From Motiliproteus sp041586735 (GTDB lineage Bacteria > Pseudomonadota > Gammaproteobacteria > Pseudomonadales > Balneatricaceae): DNA of 64,000 nucleotides. Under the pieces are notes generated by a model. It made no database searches. It was not told the origin of the DNA and worked only from the letters and a program-made list of their open reading frames with translations. Location: positions 1 through 64,000 of the forward strand of contig JBFGZQ010000001.1 of the NCBI GenBank assembly GCA_041586735.1, given 5' to 3'. The translations under genes and the position numbers were made by a program. This document shows positions 27,071-35,624 of the stretch, piece after piece (position 1 is the first letter of the stretch; each line of letters starts with the position of its first letter).

Positions 27071-28039
27071 TTACTGGACGTTTTCATTATCCGAAAACAT
27101 GCCGTCGAACAGTATGGTGGACAGATAGCGCTCGCCGGAGTCGGGCAGAATTACGACGATGTTTTTACCCTGATGCTGAGGCTGCTGCGAGACTCTTACC
27201 GCGGCAGCCAGTGCGGCCCCGCTGGAGATTCCCGCCAGGATACCCTCTTCGCGCATCAACCGACGGGCGTATTCGATAGCCTCTTCGTTACTGACCAGCT
27301 CCACCTGGTCGACCATCGTCAGGTCGAGGTTTTTGGGAATAAAGCCGGCGCCGAGGCCCTGGATCTTATGTGGCGAGGGCTGGAGTGGCTGACCACTGCG
27401 TTGCTGGCTGATGACCGGAGAGGCTTCCGGCTCTACCGCCACCGAGGTGATGGCTTTGCCCTGCTGCTGTTTGATATAACGAGAGACACCGGTAAGCGTA
27501 CCGCCGGTACCTACACCTGAGACCAGAATATCGATCTGGCCATCGCTGTCCTCCCAGATCTCTGGCCCGGTGGTCTGTTCGTGGATCAGCGGGTTGGCGG
27601 GATTTTCAAACTGTTGCGGCATAAAGTGGGCGCTGGGGTCGGCGTTGACGATCTCCTGCGCCTTGTCGATAGCGCCCTTCATCCCTTTGGGGCCTTCGGT
27701 GAGGACAATATCAGCGCCCAGAGCCTTCATTACTTTGCGGCGCTCGATACTCATGGTAGCCGGCATGGTCAAGATCACCTTATAGCCGCGTGCCGCAGCG
27801 ACGAAGCACAGGGCGATGCCGGTGTTGCCGCTGGTTGGCTCAACGATAGTCATACCCGGCTTGAGCTTGCCAGACTTTTCGGCATCCCAGATCATACTGG
27901 CGCCGATGCGGCATTTCACCGAACTGGCGGGATTACGACTCTCAATCTTGGCCCAGATGTTGGCGTTGCCAAAATGGTTTATTTTCACCAGCGGGGTCTT
28001 GCCGATGGAGAGGGAGTTGTCAGAAAAGATGGCGCTCAT
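27071..28039 (-). CDS. cysK: Cysteine synthase A
   Basis: PLP enzyme that joins O-acetylserine and sulfide to cysteine. The PLP lysine lies in NPASSVKCR (residue about 40), PTSGNTG binds the substrate carboxylate, and GVGTGGT with SGAALAA completes the phosphate site. The ATG at 28039 gives 322 residues with AGGA upstream; the longer frame adds 17 residues without support. It is monocistronic. Confidence 0.95.
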   Translation of the reverse strand: MSAIFSDNSLSIGKTPLVKINHFGNANIWAKIESRNPASSVKCRIGASMIWDAEKSGKLKPGMTIVEPTSGNTGIALCFVAAARGYKVILTMPATMSIERRKVMKALGADIVLTEGPKGMKGAIDKAQEIVNADPSAHFMPQQFENPANPLIHEQTTGPEIWEDSDGQIDILVSGVGTGGTLTGVSRYIKQQQGKAITSVAVEPEASPVISQQRSGQPLQPSPHKIQGLGAGFIPKNLDLTMVDQVELVSNEEAIEYARRLMREEGILAGISSGAALAAAVRVSQQPQHQGKNIVVILPDSGERYLSTILFDGMFSDNENVQ

Positions 28040-28209
28040 ACTCAAAGTCCTGTGGCTGAGTTTTTCGTTAGGTAGATTGATTATATCCATAACCCAATGA
28101 GGTATTAGCTTATTGTGAGATAGGATTGTTTCAAGGAGTTATAACAGTTGTCGCTAGGTTATTGAAGCGATAGCTGTGTAGTGGTCAAGTAAAATGGAGC
28201 GGAGGTGCT

Positions 28210-28296
28210 ATGCGTTATCGCCGAGCTTCTCGTGTCGTACTGAGTCGTTATGGCTACACTAGAGGCGTTACCCATCACGGAGAGTATTATGTCTGA
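28210..28296 (+). CDS. Possible 28-residue basic leader peptide
   Basis: An ATG directly after GGAGGTGCT opens a 28-codon frame rich in Arg and Tyr (starting MRYRRASRVV). Its stop overlaps the start of the CDGSH gene by 8 bp in another frame. Such an arrangement could couple translation to the downstream gene. Only the ribosome site and overlap support it. Confidence 0.35.
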   Translation: MRYRRASRVVLSRYGYTRGVTHHGEYYV

Positions 28297-28528
28297 TGTC
28301 GTCATTGCCGGTCGTGGGCCGATTTATCTGGAGCTGGAGCCCGGCGAATACTTTTATTGTCGTTGCGGTCGCTCGCAGACGCAGCCCTTTTGTGATGGCT
28401 CCCATCGCGGTACTGGATTCAGACCGCTGGCGTTCACCGTTGAGCGTAAGCAGCAATATAAGTTCTGCTTGTGTAAACATACCGAAGATGCACCGTACTG
28501 TGATGGCAGTCATCATGATCTGGACTGA
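28289..28528 (+). CDS. Double CDGSH iron-sulfur domain protein
   Basis: A 79-residue soluble protein with two complete CDGSH motifs (CxCxxSxxxPxCDGSH at about residues 24-39, and CxCxxTxxxPxCDGSH at about 61-76). Each should bind a redox-active 2Fe-2S cluster with 3Cys-1His ligation, as in mitoNEET-like proteins; two per chain is the class found in bacteria and in mammalian Miner2. Role is unknown, probably electron or cluster transfer. The ATG follows CGGAGAG. It ends 12 bp from the convergent SLC5-STAC gene. Confidence 0.92.
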   Translation: MSDVVIAGRGPIYLELEPGEYFYCRCGRSQTQPFCDGSHRGTGFRPLAFTVERKQQYKFCLCKHTEDAPYCDGSHHDLD

Positions 28529-28540
28529 TTAGCAGCGGCA

Positions 28541-30718
28541 TTAGCCCTTAAGCTGTTGGCGTAACTCCTCGAGTTCTTGTAACTGACGCTGATTGACCAC
28601 CCGCTGTTCAAACAGTTTTTCATCGCTTTTTTCTAAGCGTAGCTGGAGTTTTTCCAGTACCTGCTGTTGGGTGGTTTGCGCTTGACTCAATTCGTCGATC
28701 TGGGTCTGGAGCTTTTCGATCACCGAGATTCGGTTATCGCCGCTCGGTATAGCAGCGTGCGAGCTGTGTGGCTCCGACTGCCCCTGGAGCTCATGTTGGA
28801 TCTGGCTTTGAATGGACTGCAGATCACGGGTTTCACGCTCCGAGTAGCGAATCGATTTCGCTAGCGCCTGGTGGGCGCTGGCGCTGCCAATGGAGCCTGA
28901 TAGTGCGTGCTCAAGCATTCGGTGAAACTCCAGTAGTTCGATGATGGTGAGGTAGTCTTTACTGTCGATATGGAGCTCTTCGGTGAGCTGTTGAACGCTG
29001 GATTTGGAAGCCGCTTGTGGCAAGTATTCTTGCAGCAACTGGGTAGCTTCCTGGATCTTGTCTGTGGCGGAGATATAGGCATCCAGCCCCGTTGCTCGGC
29101 CATGGTGCTGGGTGCTACCGGCGACCAAGGCGTTCATGAATATATTGCGATGACGGCGCTCAATCTTGGAGGGGCTGTGCAGCCAGGATCCGAGTAGATA
29201 GAAACCGAGATTAAATAGCAGTGACCAGAGTGCGCTGTGGCTGACTGGCGATAGCCCTTCTAGGCCCAGTAGCTGCTGTGGTCGAAGCCAGCTGATCCCC
29301 CATGGGCCCTGGGATAACAGCTCGGGTGCTAAACCATGGCCTGAGAATGCAGGCAGTACCAGGGTGTAAAACCACAGCAGAAAACCGGCACTGAGGCCTG
29401 CTATCGCCCCTGCCCGGTTGCCGCGTTTCCAAAACAGGCTGCCAAACATGACCGGCACAAACTGAAAAACCGCGATAAAAGAGATCATCCCCATCGTCGC
29501 TAGCATATAACCATCGCTGAAGATGACCGAGAACCAGTAGCCACTGCTGATGATCAGTCCAATCATCAGCCAGCGGCACTGCAGTAGATAGCTGCGCAGA
29601 AAATTCAGCGGTTTAATATGCTCGATGGCCACCATCAGTAGGTGGTTGGTGGCCATTGTGGATAGCGTCATCGCACTGAGAATGATCATACCGGTCGCAG
29701 CAGAAAAACCCCCGATAAAGGCCACCAGTGCTAGCCAGTCAACGCCTGCGCTCTGCGGTAGTAACAGGACGAAGAACCCTGCGTCGGCGCGGGGCAGTCC
29801 CTGCAGTGCTCCCGCCGCGGCAATCGGCAGCACGAAGATGCCGATCAGCACCAGGTACAGGGGCACGATCCACATCGCAGTGAGAATATGTCGTTCAGAG
29901 GTGTTCTCCACGACGGCTGCGTGAAACTGGCGCGGCAGGCATTGAATGGATACCGCGCCGAGCACCACCAGGGTGAGCGCATCCAGCATACTGGCGCTCT
30001 CGGGGAGATCGATCTGGGTTAACTGGCGGAGGCCCGCTGCATCGCTCTGGGCGACGATATCATTCAGACCGTCGTACAGGCCGTAGCTGACAAACACCCC
30101 GACGGCTAAAAACGCCAGCAGCTTGACGACCCCCTGGACGGCCAGCACCGTCATCACCCCTAGGTGGCGCTCAGAGGCGTCGAGTTTGCGGGCCCCGAAC
30201 AGGATGGTGAACGCGATCATCATCAGCGGAACCAGTAGTCCAGCAAGCTGGCTGATATCGCTGCCGGATGCGGATGCGGTGATCACGGTAAAGGATTGGG
30301 TGACGGCTTTGAGCTGCAGCGCGGTGTAGGGGACGATGCCGATCAGTGAAATAAGGGTGACCAGTACCGCCACCAGTTGTGAGCGGTTATAGCGAGCCGA
30401 TATAAAGTCGGCAATACTGGTGATGTTATAGGCCTCTTTGATCCGCACCATCGGCCGGAGGACTTTCCACCAGGTTAGAACGGCGAGAATCGCGCCGATG
30501 TAAATGGCAAAAAACAGAGCTCCCGATTCAGCCGCAAATTCAACGCTGCCATAGAAGGTCCAGGAGGTGCAGTAAACCGTGATGGCTAGGGCGTAAACCA
30601 GTCTGGGGGTGTGGGGCTGTACCCGAGTGGCGTTAGTGCGTTCAACCAGCAGGGCGACCACAAAAAGAACGGCCATATACACAAGAATGACGCTGATAAC
30701 GGTGGTGGTGGTAAACAT
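28541..30718 (-). CDS. SLC5-STAC protein without a histidine kinase
   Basis: The N-terminal part, about residues 1-500, is a sodium:solute symporter (SLC5) domain of the type fused to CbrA-like sensor kinases, with CTSWTFYGS and FISARYNRSQ. It is followed by a STAC-like helical domain (about 540-630) with AYISATDKIQEATQLL. In CbrA-type proteins PAS and kinase domains come next; here a 75-residue coiled coil, rich in Gln, Leu and Glu, ends the chain at 725 residues. It may transport its solute or signal to a separate partner. Transport substrate is not evident. It lies 14 bp after yidD. Confidence 0.85.
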   Translation of the reverse strand: MFTTTTVISVILVYMAVLFVVALLVERTNATRVQPHTPRLVYALAITVYCTSWTFYGSVEFAAESGALFFAIYIGAILAVLTWWKVLRPMVRIKEAYNITSIADFISARYNRSQLVAVLVTLISLIGIVPYTALQLKAVTQSFTVITASASGSDISQLAGLLVPLMMIAFTILFGARKLDASERHLGVMTVLAVQGVVKLLAFLAVGVFVSYGLYDGLNDIVAQSDAAGLRQLTQIDLPESASMLDALTLVVLGAVSIQCLPRQFHAAVVENTSERHILTAMWIVPLYLVLIGIFVLPIAAAGALQGLPRADAGFFVLLLPQSAGVDWLALVAFIGGFSAATGMIILSAMTLSTMATNHLLMVAIEHIKPLNFLRSYLLQCRWLMIGLIISSGYWFSVIFSDGYMLATMGMISFIAVFQFVPVMFGSLFWKRGNRAGAIAGLSAGFLLWFYTLVLPAFSGHGLAPELLSQGPWGISWLRPQQLLGLEGLSPVSHSALWSLLFNLGFYLLGSWLHSPSKIERRHRNIFMNALVAGSTQHHGRATGLDAYISATDKIQEATQLLQEYLPQAASKSSVQQLTEELHIDSKDYLTIIELLEFHRMLEHALSGSIGSASAHQALAKSIRYSERETRDLQSIQSQIQHELQGQSEPHSSHAAIPSGDNRISVIEKLQTQIDELSQAQTTQQQVLEKLQLRLEKSDEKLFEQRVVNQRQLQELEELRQQLKG

Positions 30719-30732
30719 GTAGCGTCTCTGGG

Positions 30733-30984
30733 TTAGTGCGCTGATTTCTCGGGTTTAGGGCCGCAGCAGGGTTTTTCCGGCACCAGATCGATGCCTCCTC
30801 GGGTCAACGGATGACAGCGCAGCAGGCGGCGCAGTCCAAGGTAGAGCCCACGAACAGGGCCGTGGATCTCTATCGCCTCGATGCAGTAGCTTGAACAGGA
30901 GGGGTAATAGCGGCAATTATTACCCAGCACTGGGCTGATCAGCCACTGGTAGCCACGAATACCTATAACTAGGAGGTTTTTCAT
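30733..30984 (-). CDS. yidD: Membrane protein insertion efficiency factor YidD
   Basis: An 83-residue protein with the conserved core RGYQWLISPVLG, CRYYPSCSSY and a basic C-terminal part with RRLLRCHPLTRGG. YidD aids YidC/Sec-dependent membrane protein insertion at the inner membrane. It usually sits between rnpA and yidC near the origin; here it precedes an SLC5 protein with no rnpA or yidC near, so it is displaced or a second copy. Confidence 0.93.
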   Translation of the reverse strand: MKNLLVIGIRGYQWLISPVLGNNCRYYPSCSSYCIEAIEIHGPVRGLYLGLRRLLRCHPLTRGGIDLVPEKPCCGPKPEKSAH

Positions 30985-31108
30985 GCGGGTATTTTATCCC
31001 AATAAGATTGTATTTATAGAGATATTTACGGCATAACTAACTGTTGGCTGAGATTGCAAAGAAAGCCTATAGAAATATCAATCATCCTGACGGACCGGAT
31101 CGCTGTAT

Positions 31109-32929
31109 ATGCTGCGTAAAATCGTACTCCCTGCTATTTTTTTGTTGCTGGCCTATGGTTTCTGGATCAGCCCCGACTTTAAAGCGATCTCTGCGGGTGT
31201 GGCGATCTTTCTGTTTGGCATGCTGTCGCTAGAGCAGGGTTTTCGGGCGTTTTCTGGTGGGGTGTTAGAAAAAGTGCTCAAGCGTTCCACCGATCGGCTA
31301 TGGAAGAGCCTGGGCTTTGGGCTGCTGAGCAGCGCGTTGATGCAGTCGAGTACCCTGGTCTCGGTGATCACTATCTCTTTTATGAGTGCGGGGCTGCTGG
31401 GGCTAACCGAGGGGATCGGTATTGTTTTTGGTGCCAACCTGGGCACCACCACCGGCGCCTGGCTGGTGGCAGGCTTGGGTCTGAAAGTGAAACTGTCGGC
31501 CTACGCCATGCCGATGCTGGTGTTCGGGGTGATCCTGTTGTTTCAGAAAGTCTCGCACCTGAAGGGACTCGGCTATGTGTTGATGGGGCTGGGCTTCCTG
31601 TTTCTGGGTACCCATTATATAAAAGAGGGCTTTGACGCGTTCAAGGACAGCTTTGATCTGGCCGCCTACGCGGTGTCTGGTTATCGAGGGTTGTTCCTCT
31701 ATGCCGCGGTCGGTATTTTGGCGACGGTGGTGATGCAGTCGAGTCACGCTACTCTGGTGCTGATCATTACCGCGCTGTCATCGGCGCAGATCAGTTATGA
31801 AAATGCCTTGGCGCTGGCGATCGGTGCCAATGTCGGCACCACCGTTACCGCTATTATCAGTGCCATCAGTTCCAATGCTCAGGGACGGCGTCTGGCGGGC
31901 GCGCATCTGCTCTTTAATGTTGTTACCGGGGTGGTGGCGATTGCGTTGATCAGCCCTCTGGTGCTGGCGGTCGATGAGATCAGTCACTGGCTGGGTATTG
32001 TCGCCGATAATTACAGCCTGAAGCTGGCGGTATTTCATACCCTGTTTAATATGCTGGGGGTGATACTGATGCTGCCGTTGATCAAACAGATGGTGATACT
32101 GCTGAACCGGGTAATCAAAGACGATGTGGTGGATATTGACCAGCCGCAATATATTGTCGCCTCGGCGGTGCAGTTTCCAGATACGGCGGTAGAGGCGGTG
32201 CGCCAGGAGACCCAGCGGGTCTATGATCACGCTAGAGATATTATTATTAGTGGCTTGGGGATGAGTAAGGCGCAGGTGTTCGCGGATATCGATCTGGAAA
32301 AGCCGCTCAACGCTCAAAATAAGATTGTCCGGGTGGATATCGATGACCTCTATCAACGTCGAATAAAGGGGTTGTTCAGCGCCATCATCGCCTTTATCAG
32401 TGAGGCGGCTTTTACCTGGAAAGAGCAGCAGTCTGGCACGCTGCACTGGATGCGGGATGCCAATGCCAATATCGTCGAGGCGGTTAAAGCCTGTAAGCAT
32501 CTACAAAAGAATATGCTCCGTTATCTGTTATCGGATAATTACCATATTCGCCGGGAATATAATTATTTGCGTATTCGAGTGGCGCTCCTGCTGCGGCGCT
32601 TGGAGCAGGTGCGCAGCGACAATCCCGCTGAGAGTTCACTGTTGGGTCTAGACGAGATCCGACTGTCGCTGTTGGAGTGGGATCAAAAACAGAGCCTACG
32701 CTACTATCAGCTGATACGGGAAGGCCATATCAGCCCGCAGATGGGCAGCTCATTAATCAATGACTCCGCCTATGTGGCTGATATTCACTCGAATTTGTTG
32801 GCTATGGCGGCCACGCTGTTTACGGACAAGGAGCGTAAGCGCAGCTCGATAGAGCGAGCGCTATCCTTGGATGATGCCGAACTTAAGGACATTCTCGGGG
32901 CTGCCGAGCAGGCACGGAGGGTAGTGTGA
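31109..32929 (+). CDS. Na/Pi symporter family protein with PhoU-like tail
   Basis: A 606-residue protein of the SLC34-related NptA/YjbB family. The membrane half (residues about 1-340) contains the two inverted QSS repeats, LMQSSTLVSV and VMQSSHATLV, with glycine-rich GANLGTTTGAWLV and GANVGTTVTA. A cytoplasmic helical PhoU-like domain follows at about 360-600. In this family the protein imports phosphate with Na+ or, in E. coli, exports it. It lies 377 bp upstream of ppk1, so a phosphate/polyphosphate connection is reasonable. Confidence 0.9.
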   Translation: MLRKIVLPAIFLLLAYGFWISPDFKAISAGVAIFLFGMLSLEQGFRAFSGGVLEKVLKRSTDRLWKSLGFGLLSSALMQSSTLVSVITISFMSAGLLGLTEGIGIVFGANLGTTTGAWLVAGLGLKVKLSAYAMPMLVFGVILLFQKVSHLKGLGYVLMGLGFLFLGTHYIKEGFDAFKDSFDLAAYAVSGYRGLFLYAAVGILATVVMQSSHATLVLIITALSSAQISYENALALAIGANVGTTVTAIISAISSNAQGRRLAGAHLLFNVVTGVVAIALISPLVLAVDEISHWLGIVADNYSLKLAVFHTLFNMLGVILMLPLIKQMVILLNRVIKDDVVDIDQPQYIVASAVQFPDTAVEAVRQETQRVYDHARDIIISGLGMSKAQVFADIDLEKPLNAQNKIVRVDIDDLYQRRIKGLFSAIIAFISEAAFTWKEQQSGTLHWMRDANANIVEAVKACKHLQKNMLRYLLSDNYHIRREYNYLRIRVALLLRRLEQVRSDNPAESSLLGLDEIRLSLLEWDQKQSLRYYQLIREGHISPQMGSSLINDSAYVADIHSNLLAMAATLFTDKERKRSSIERALSLDDAELKDILGAAEQARRVV

Positions 32930-33207
32930 AAACTAAAAAGCTGGTGGATCGCATTCGTGCCATTTTTAATGAGGATCTGCGCAACAATCACCAGCTGCAA
33001 GCAGCGTTGAGCGAGGTGCTGGAAAAGCTGCGGTTGAAAGAGAAGAGTATGCTGGCCGAGCTCGAACATGAACTCAATGCCGATCGCCGAGAGGCGTTGC
33101 GGTTAAAGGTCGATCTGGTCCATTCGCAGCGTAAAAAGGGGATCGCCATGCTGCGGCAGGCACAGACCGATGCCGGGGCACGCAAGCCGCCAACCGCTGC
33201 GGAGTAG
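32926..33207 (+). CDS. Small basic helical protein coupled to the Na/Pi symporter
   Basis: A 93-residue, Lys/Arg/Glu-rich protein predicted to be mostly helical or coiled coil (residues about 20-80), without membrane segment or signal. It starts at a GTG that overlaps the symporter stop (GTGA) and has GGAGG upstream, so the two are almost certainly co-translated. I do not recognise the family. The position suggests a partner or regulator of the symporter or of polyphosphate metabolism. Confidence 0.75.
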   Translation: MKTKKLVDRIRAIFNEDLRNNHQLQAALSEVLEKLRLKEKSMLAELEHELNADRREALRLKVDLVHSQRKKGIAMLRQAQTDAGARKPPTAAE

Positions 33208-33306
33208 TCGGCGTAGGTCTCGATCAGCAGGATGTGGTTACAGCTGCCAGCGTTGGCGGAGTTCTATGCTTACTTGGGTAAGGATTAAATCAGTGAGGGT
33301 GGCGGT

Positions 33307-35619
33307 GTGATAAGAAAAAATGCGAAGCGCGCAACAGGCCCGGCCGATGCCGTTATGGAGGCGGCCGACGAGACCTTGGCGCGCACGGGAGTCAAAGACG
33401 TCATCAGCGATCCGCTCGAGGCGGCGGCTGTTTTGGCCGGCGAACCGCCGAGCGTTGCCGATCGTCTGCCGCCCGATGAAGAGGTGTTGCTGGACAGCGC
33501 TCCTAGTATCGAGCTGGAGTTGTTGCCGTTGCTGGTGACCCCCGCGGCAGAAGCTCCTGAGATGAATGACAGCAGCTACTACATTAATCGCCACCTGAGT
33601 CATCTAGAGTTTAATCGGCGGGTGTTAGATCAATCGCTGGATCAGAGCCACCCGTTGCTGGAGCGGCTGATGTTTCTACTGATCTTCTCCAGCAATCTGG
33701 ATGAGTTCTTTGAGATCCGAGTGGCGGAGCTGCGCCATCAGCTTAAGTTTGGTCGTGAACAGTCCGGTGCTGACAGCATGCACCCCAAGGCGGTGCTGCA
33801 GGAGCTCTGTGGCCGTTGCCATGAGCTGGTGAATCGCCAGTATAAAATCCTCAACGAGGTCCTCTTGCCCGCGCTCAATGAAAACAACATCTTTTTCTTG
33901 CGCCGTCATGAATGGAGCGATCCCCAGTGCTTATGGATAAAGGGCTACTTTGATGAGTATATCCAGCCGGTTATCAGCCCGCTGGGCCTGGATCCTTCGC
34001 ATCCGTTTCCGCGCTTAGTCAATAAGAGTCTCAATTTTATTGTCCAGCTCGATGGTAAAGATGCCTTCGGCCGTGACAGTGGGATGGCGATTATTCCTGC
34101 GCCGCGTTCACTGCCTCGGGTGATTAAACTGCCTCAGGATCTGTGTCCGGATAATGTCGATAACCTGGTGTTTCTGTCGTCAATTATCCATGAGTTTGCC
34201 GATGAACTGTTTCCCGGGATGACGGTTTTAGGGTCTTATCAGTTTCGTCTGACTCGCAATGCCGACCTGGATTTTGATCAGAATGAGGTTGAAGATCTAG
34301 CGCTCACTCTCAGGGGTGAGCTGCATAGTCGCCATTACGGCGACGCGGTACGGCTGGAGGTCTCCGAGACCTGCCCTGAGGCGTTGGTGCGTTTCCTGCT
34401 GGCCCTCTACAACCTCACCGACGATGAGCTCTATCGGGTATCCGGGCCGGTCAACCTGACCCGGATGATGAGTGTCACGAGCCTGCTCGACCGCCCCGAA
34501 CTGAAATATGCGCCTTTTAGTCCGGGGTTGCCGAAGCGCTTGCGCGGCAAAAGCCATCTGTTTGACTGTCTTAAGCAGGGCGACCTGTTGCTGCACCATC
34601 CGTTTGAGTCCTTTACTCCAGTGTTGGATCTGCTGCGCCAGGCGGCCAGTGATCCGCAGGTGCTATCGATTCGCCAGACCCTGTACCGTACCGGCGCCGA
34701 TTCCGAGATCGTCACCGCGCTGGTGGATGCGGCGCGCAACAATAAAGAGGTCACCGCGGTGATCGAGCTGCGGGCGCGCTTTGATGAGGCCAATAACCTG
34801 GCGCTAGCCAGTCGCTTGCAAGAGGCGGGCGCGCTGGTGGTCTATGGCGTGGTGGGTTATAAAACCCATGCCAAGATGGCACTGATCGTGCGTCGAGAGG
34901 AGGGTAAATTCGTTAATTATGTCCATCTGGGCACGGGTAACTATCACTCCGGTAATGCGCGGGTCTACACCGATTACAGCCTGCTGACCTGCGATCCGGA
35001 GGTGGGTGGCGACGTGCAGAAAATGTTTCAGCAGCTCACCGGCATGGGTAAGATTCTGCGGTTAAAGCGGTTATTGAATGCCCCCTTTACCCTGCACAAG
35101 GCCATGCTGGATATGATCGCTAATGAGGCGCGTCATGCCAAGGATGGCAAGCCGGCGCGTATCGTTCTCAAGCTCAATGGCCTGACCGAGCCACGGTTGA
35201 TTAAGGCGCTGTATAAGGCCTCGCAAGCCGGGGTTGAGATCGATCTGATCGTGCGTGGCATGTGCTGTCTGCGACCGGGTATCGAAGGGGTGTCGGAGAC
35301 CATTCGGGTGCGTTCCATTGTTGGCCGTTTTCTGGAACACAGCCGGCTCTACTGGTTCTGTAATGACGGCGATGCGCAGGTGTATTGCTCCAGTGCGGAC
35401 TTTATGGAGCGCAATATGCTCAACCGGGTCGAGACCTGTTTCCCAATATTGGCACCCAAGCTGGCGCAGCGGGCGTTAAAGGATCTTGAGCTGTACCTGC
35501 AGGACAATACCCAGGCCTGGGACCTACATACCGATGGCTCCTATAGTCGTACCCAGCGGATTGAGGGTGACGAGCCGGTGAATGCTCAGTATGGTCTGCT
35601 GTCCAAATTCGGATACTGA
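33307..35619 (+). CDS. ppk1: Polyphosphate kinase 1
   Basis: Reversibly polymerises the terminal phosphate of ATP into polyphosphate. The N-domain starts near residue 88 (YINRHLSHLEFNRRVLDQ) and includes FSSNLDEFFEIRVAEL. The catalytic His is in YVHLGTGNYHSGN at about residue 539, and the second conserved His is in HSRLYWF at about 678, corresponding to the E. coli His435/His592 pair. The GTG start gives 770 residues with about 85 acidic, Ala-rich residues before the core; internal ATGs at 33355 or 33562 are possible starts. It ends 5 bp from convergent norR. Confidence 0.95.
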   Translation: MIRKNAKRATGPADAVMEAADETLARTGVKDVISDPLEAAAVLAGEPPSVADRLPPDEEVLLDSAPSIELELLPLLVTPAAEAPEMNDSSYYINRHLSHLEFNRRVLDQSLDQSHPLLERLMFLLIFSSNLDEFFEIRVAELRHQLKFGREQSGADSMHPKAVLQELCGRCHELVNRQYKILNEVLLPALNENNIFFLRRHEWSDPQCLWIKGYFDEYIQPVISPLGLDPSHPFPRLVNKSLNFIVQLDGKDAFGRDSGMAIIPAPRSLPRVIKLPQDLCPDNVDNLVFLSSIIHEFADELFPGMTVLGSYQFRLTRNADLDFDQNEVEDLALTLRGELHSRHYGDAVRLEVSETCPEALVRFLLALYNLTDDELYRVSGPVNLTRMMSVTSLLDRPELKYAPFSPGLPKRLRGKSHLFDCLKQGDLLLHHPFESFTPVLDLLRQAASDPQVLSIRQTLYRTGADSEIVTALVDAARNNKEVTAVIELRARFDEANNLALASRLQEAGALVVYGVVGYKTHAKMALIVRREEGKFVNYVHLGTGNYHSGNARVYTDYSLLTCDPEVGGDVQKMFQQLTGMGKILRLKRLLNAPFTLHKAMLDMIANEARHAKDGKPARIVLKLNGLTEPRLIKALYKASQAGVEIDLIVRGMCCLRPGIEGVSETIRVRSIVGRFLEHSRLYWFCNDGDAQVYCSSADFMERNMLNRVETCFPILAPKLAQRALKDLELYLQDNTQAWDLHTDGSYSRTQRIEGDEPVNAQYGLLSKFGY

Positions 35620-35624
35620 GCAGT

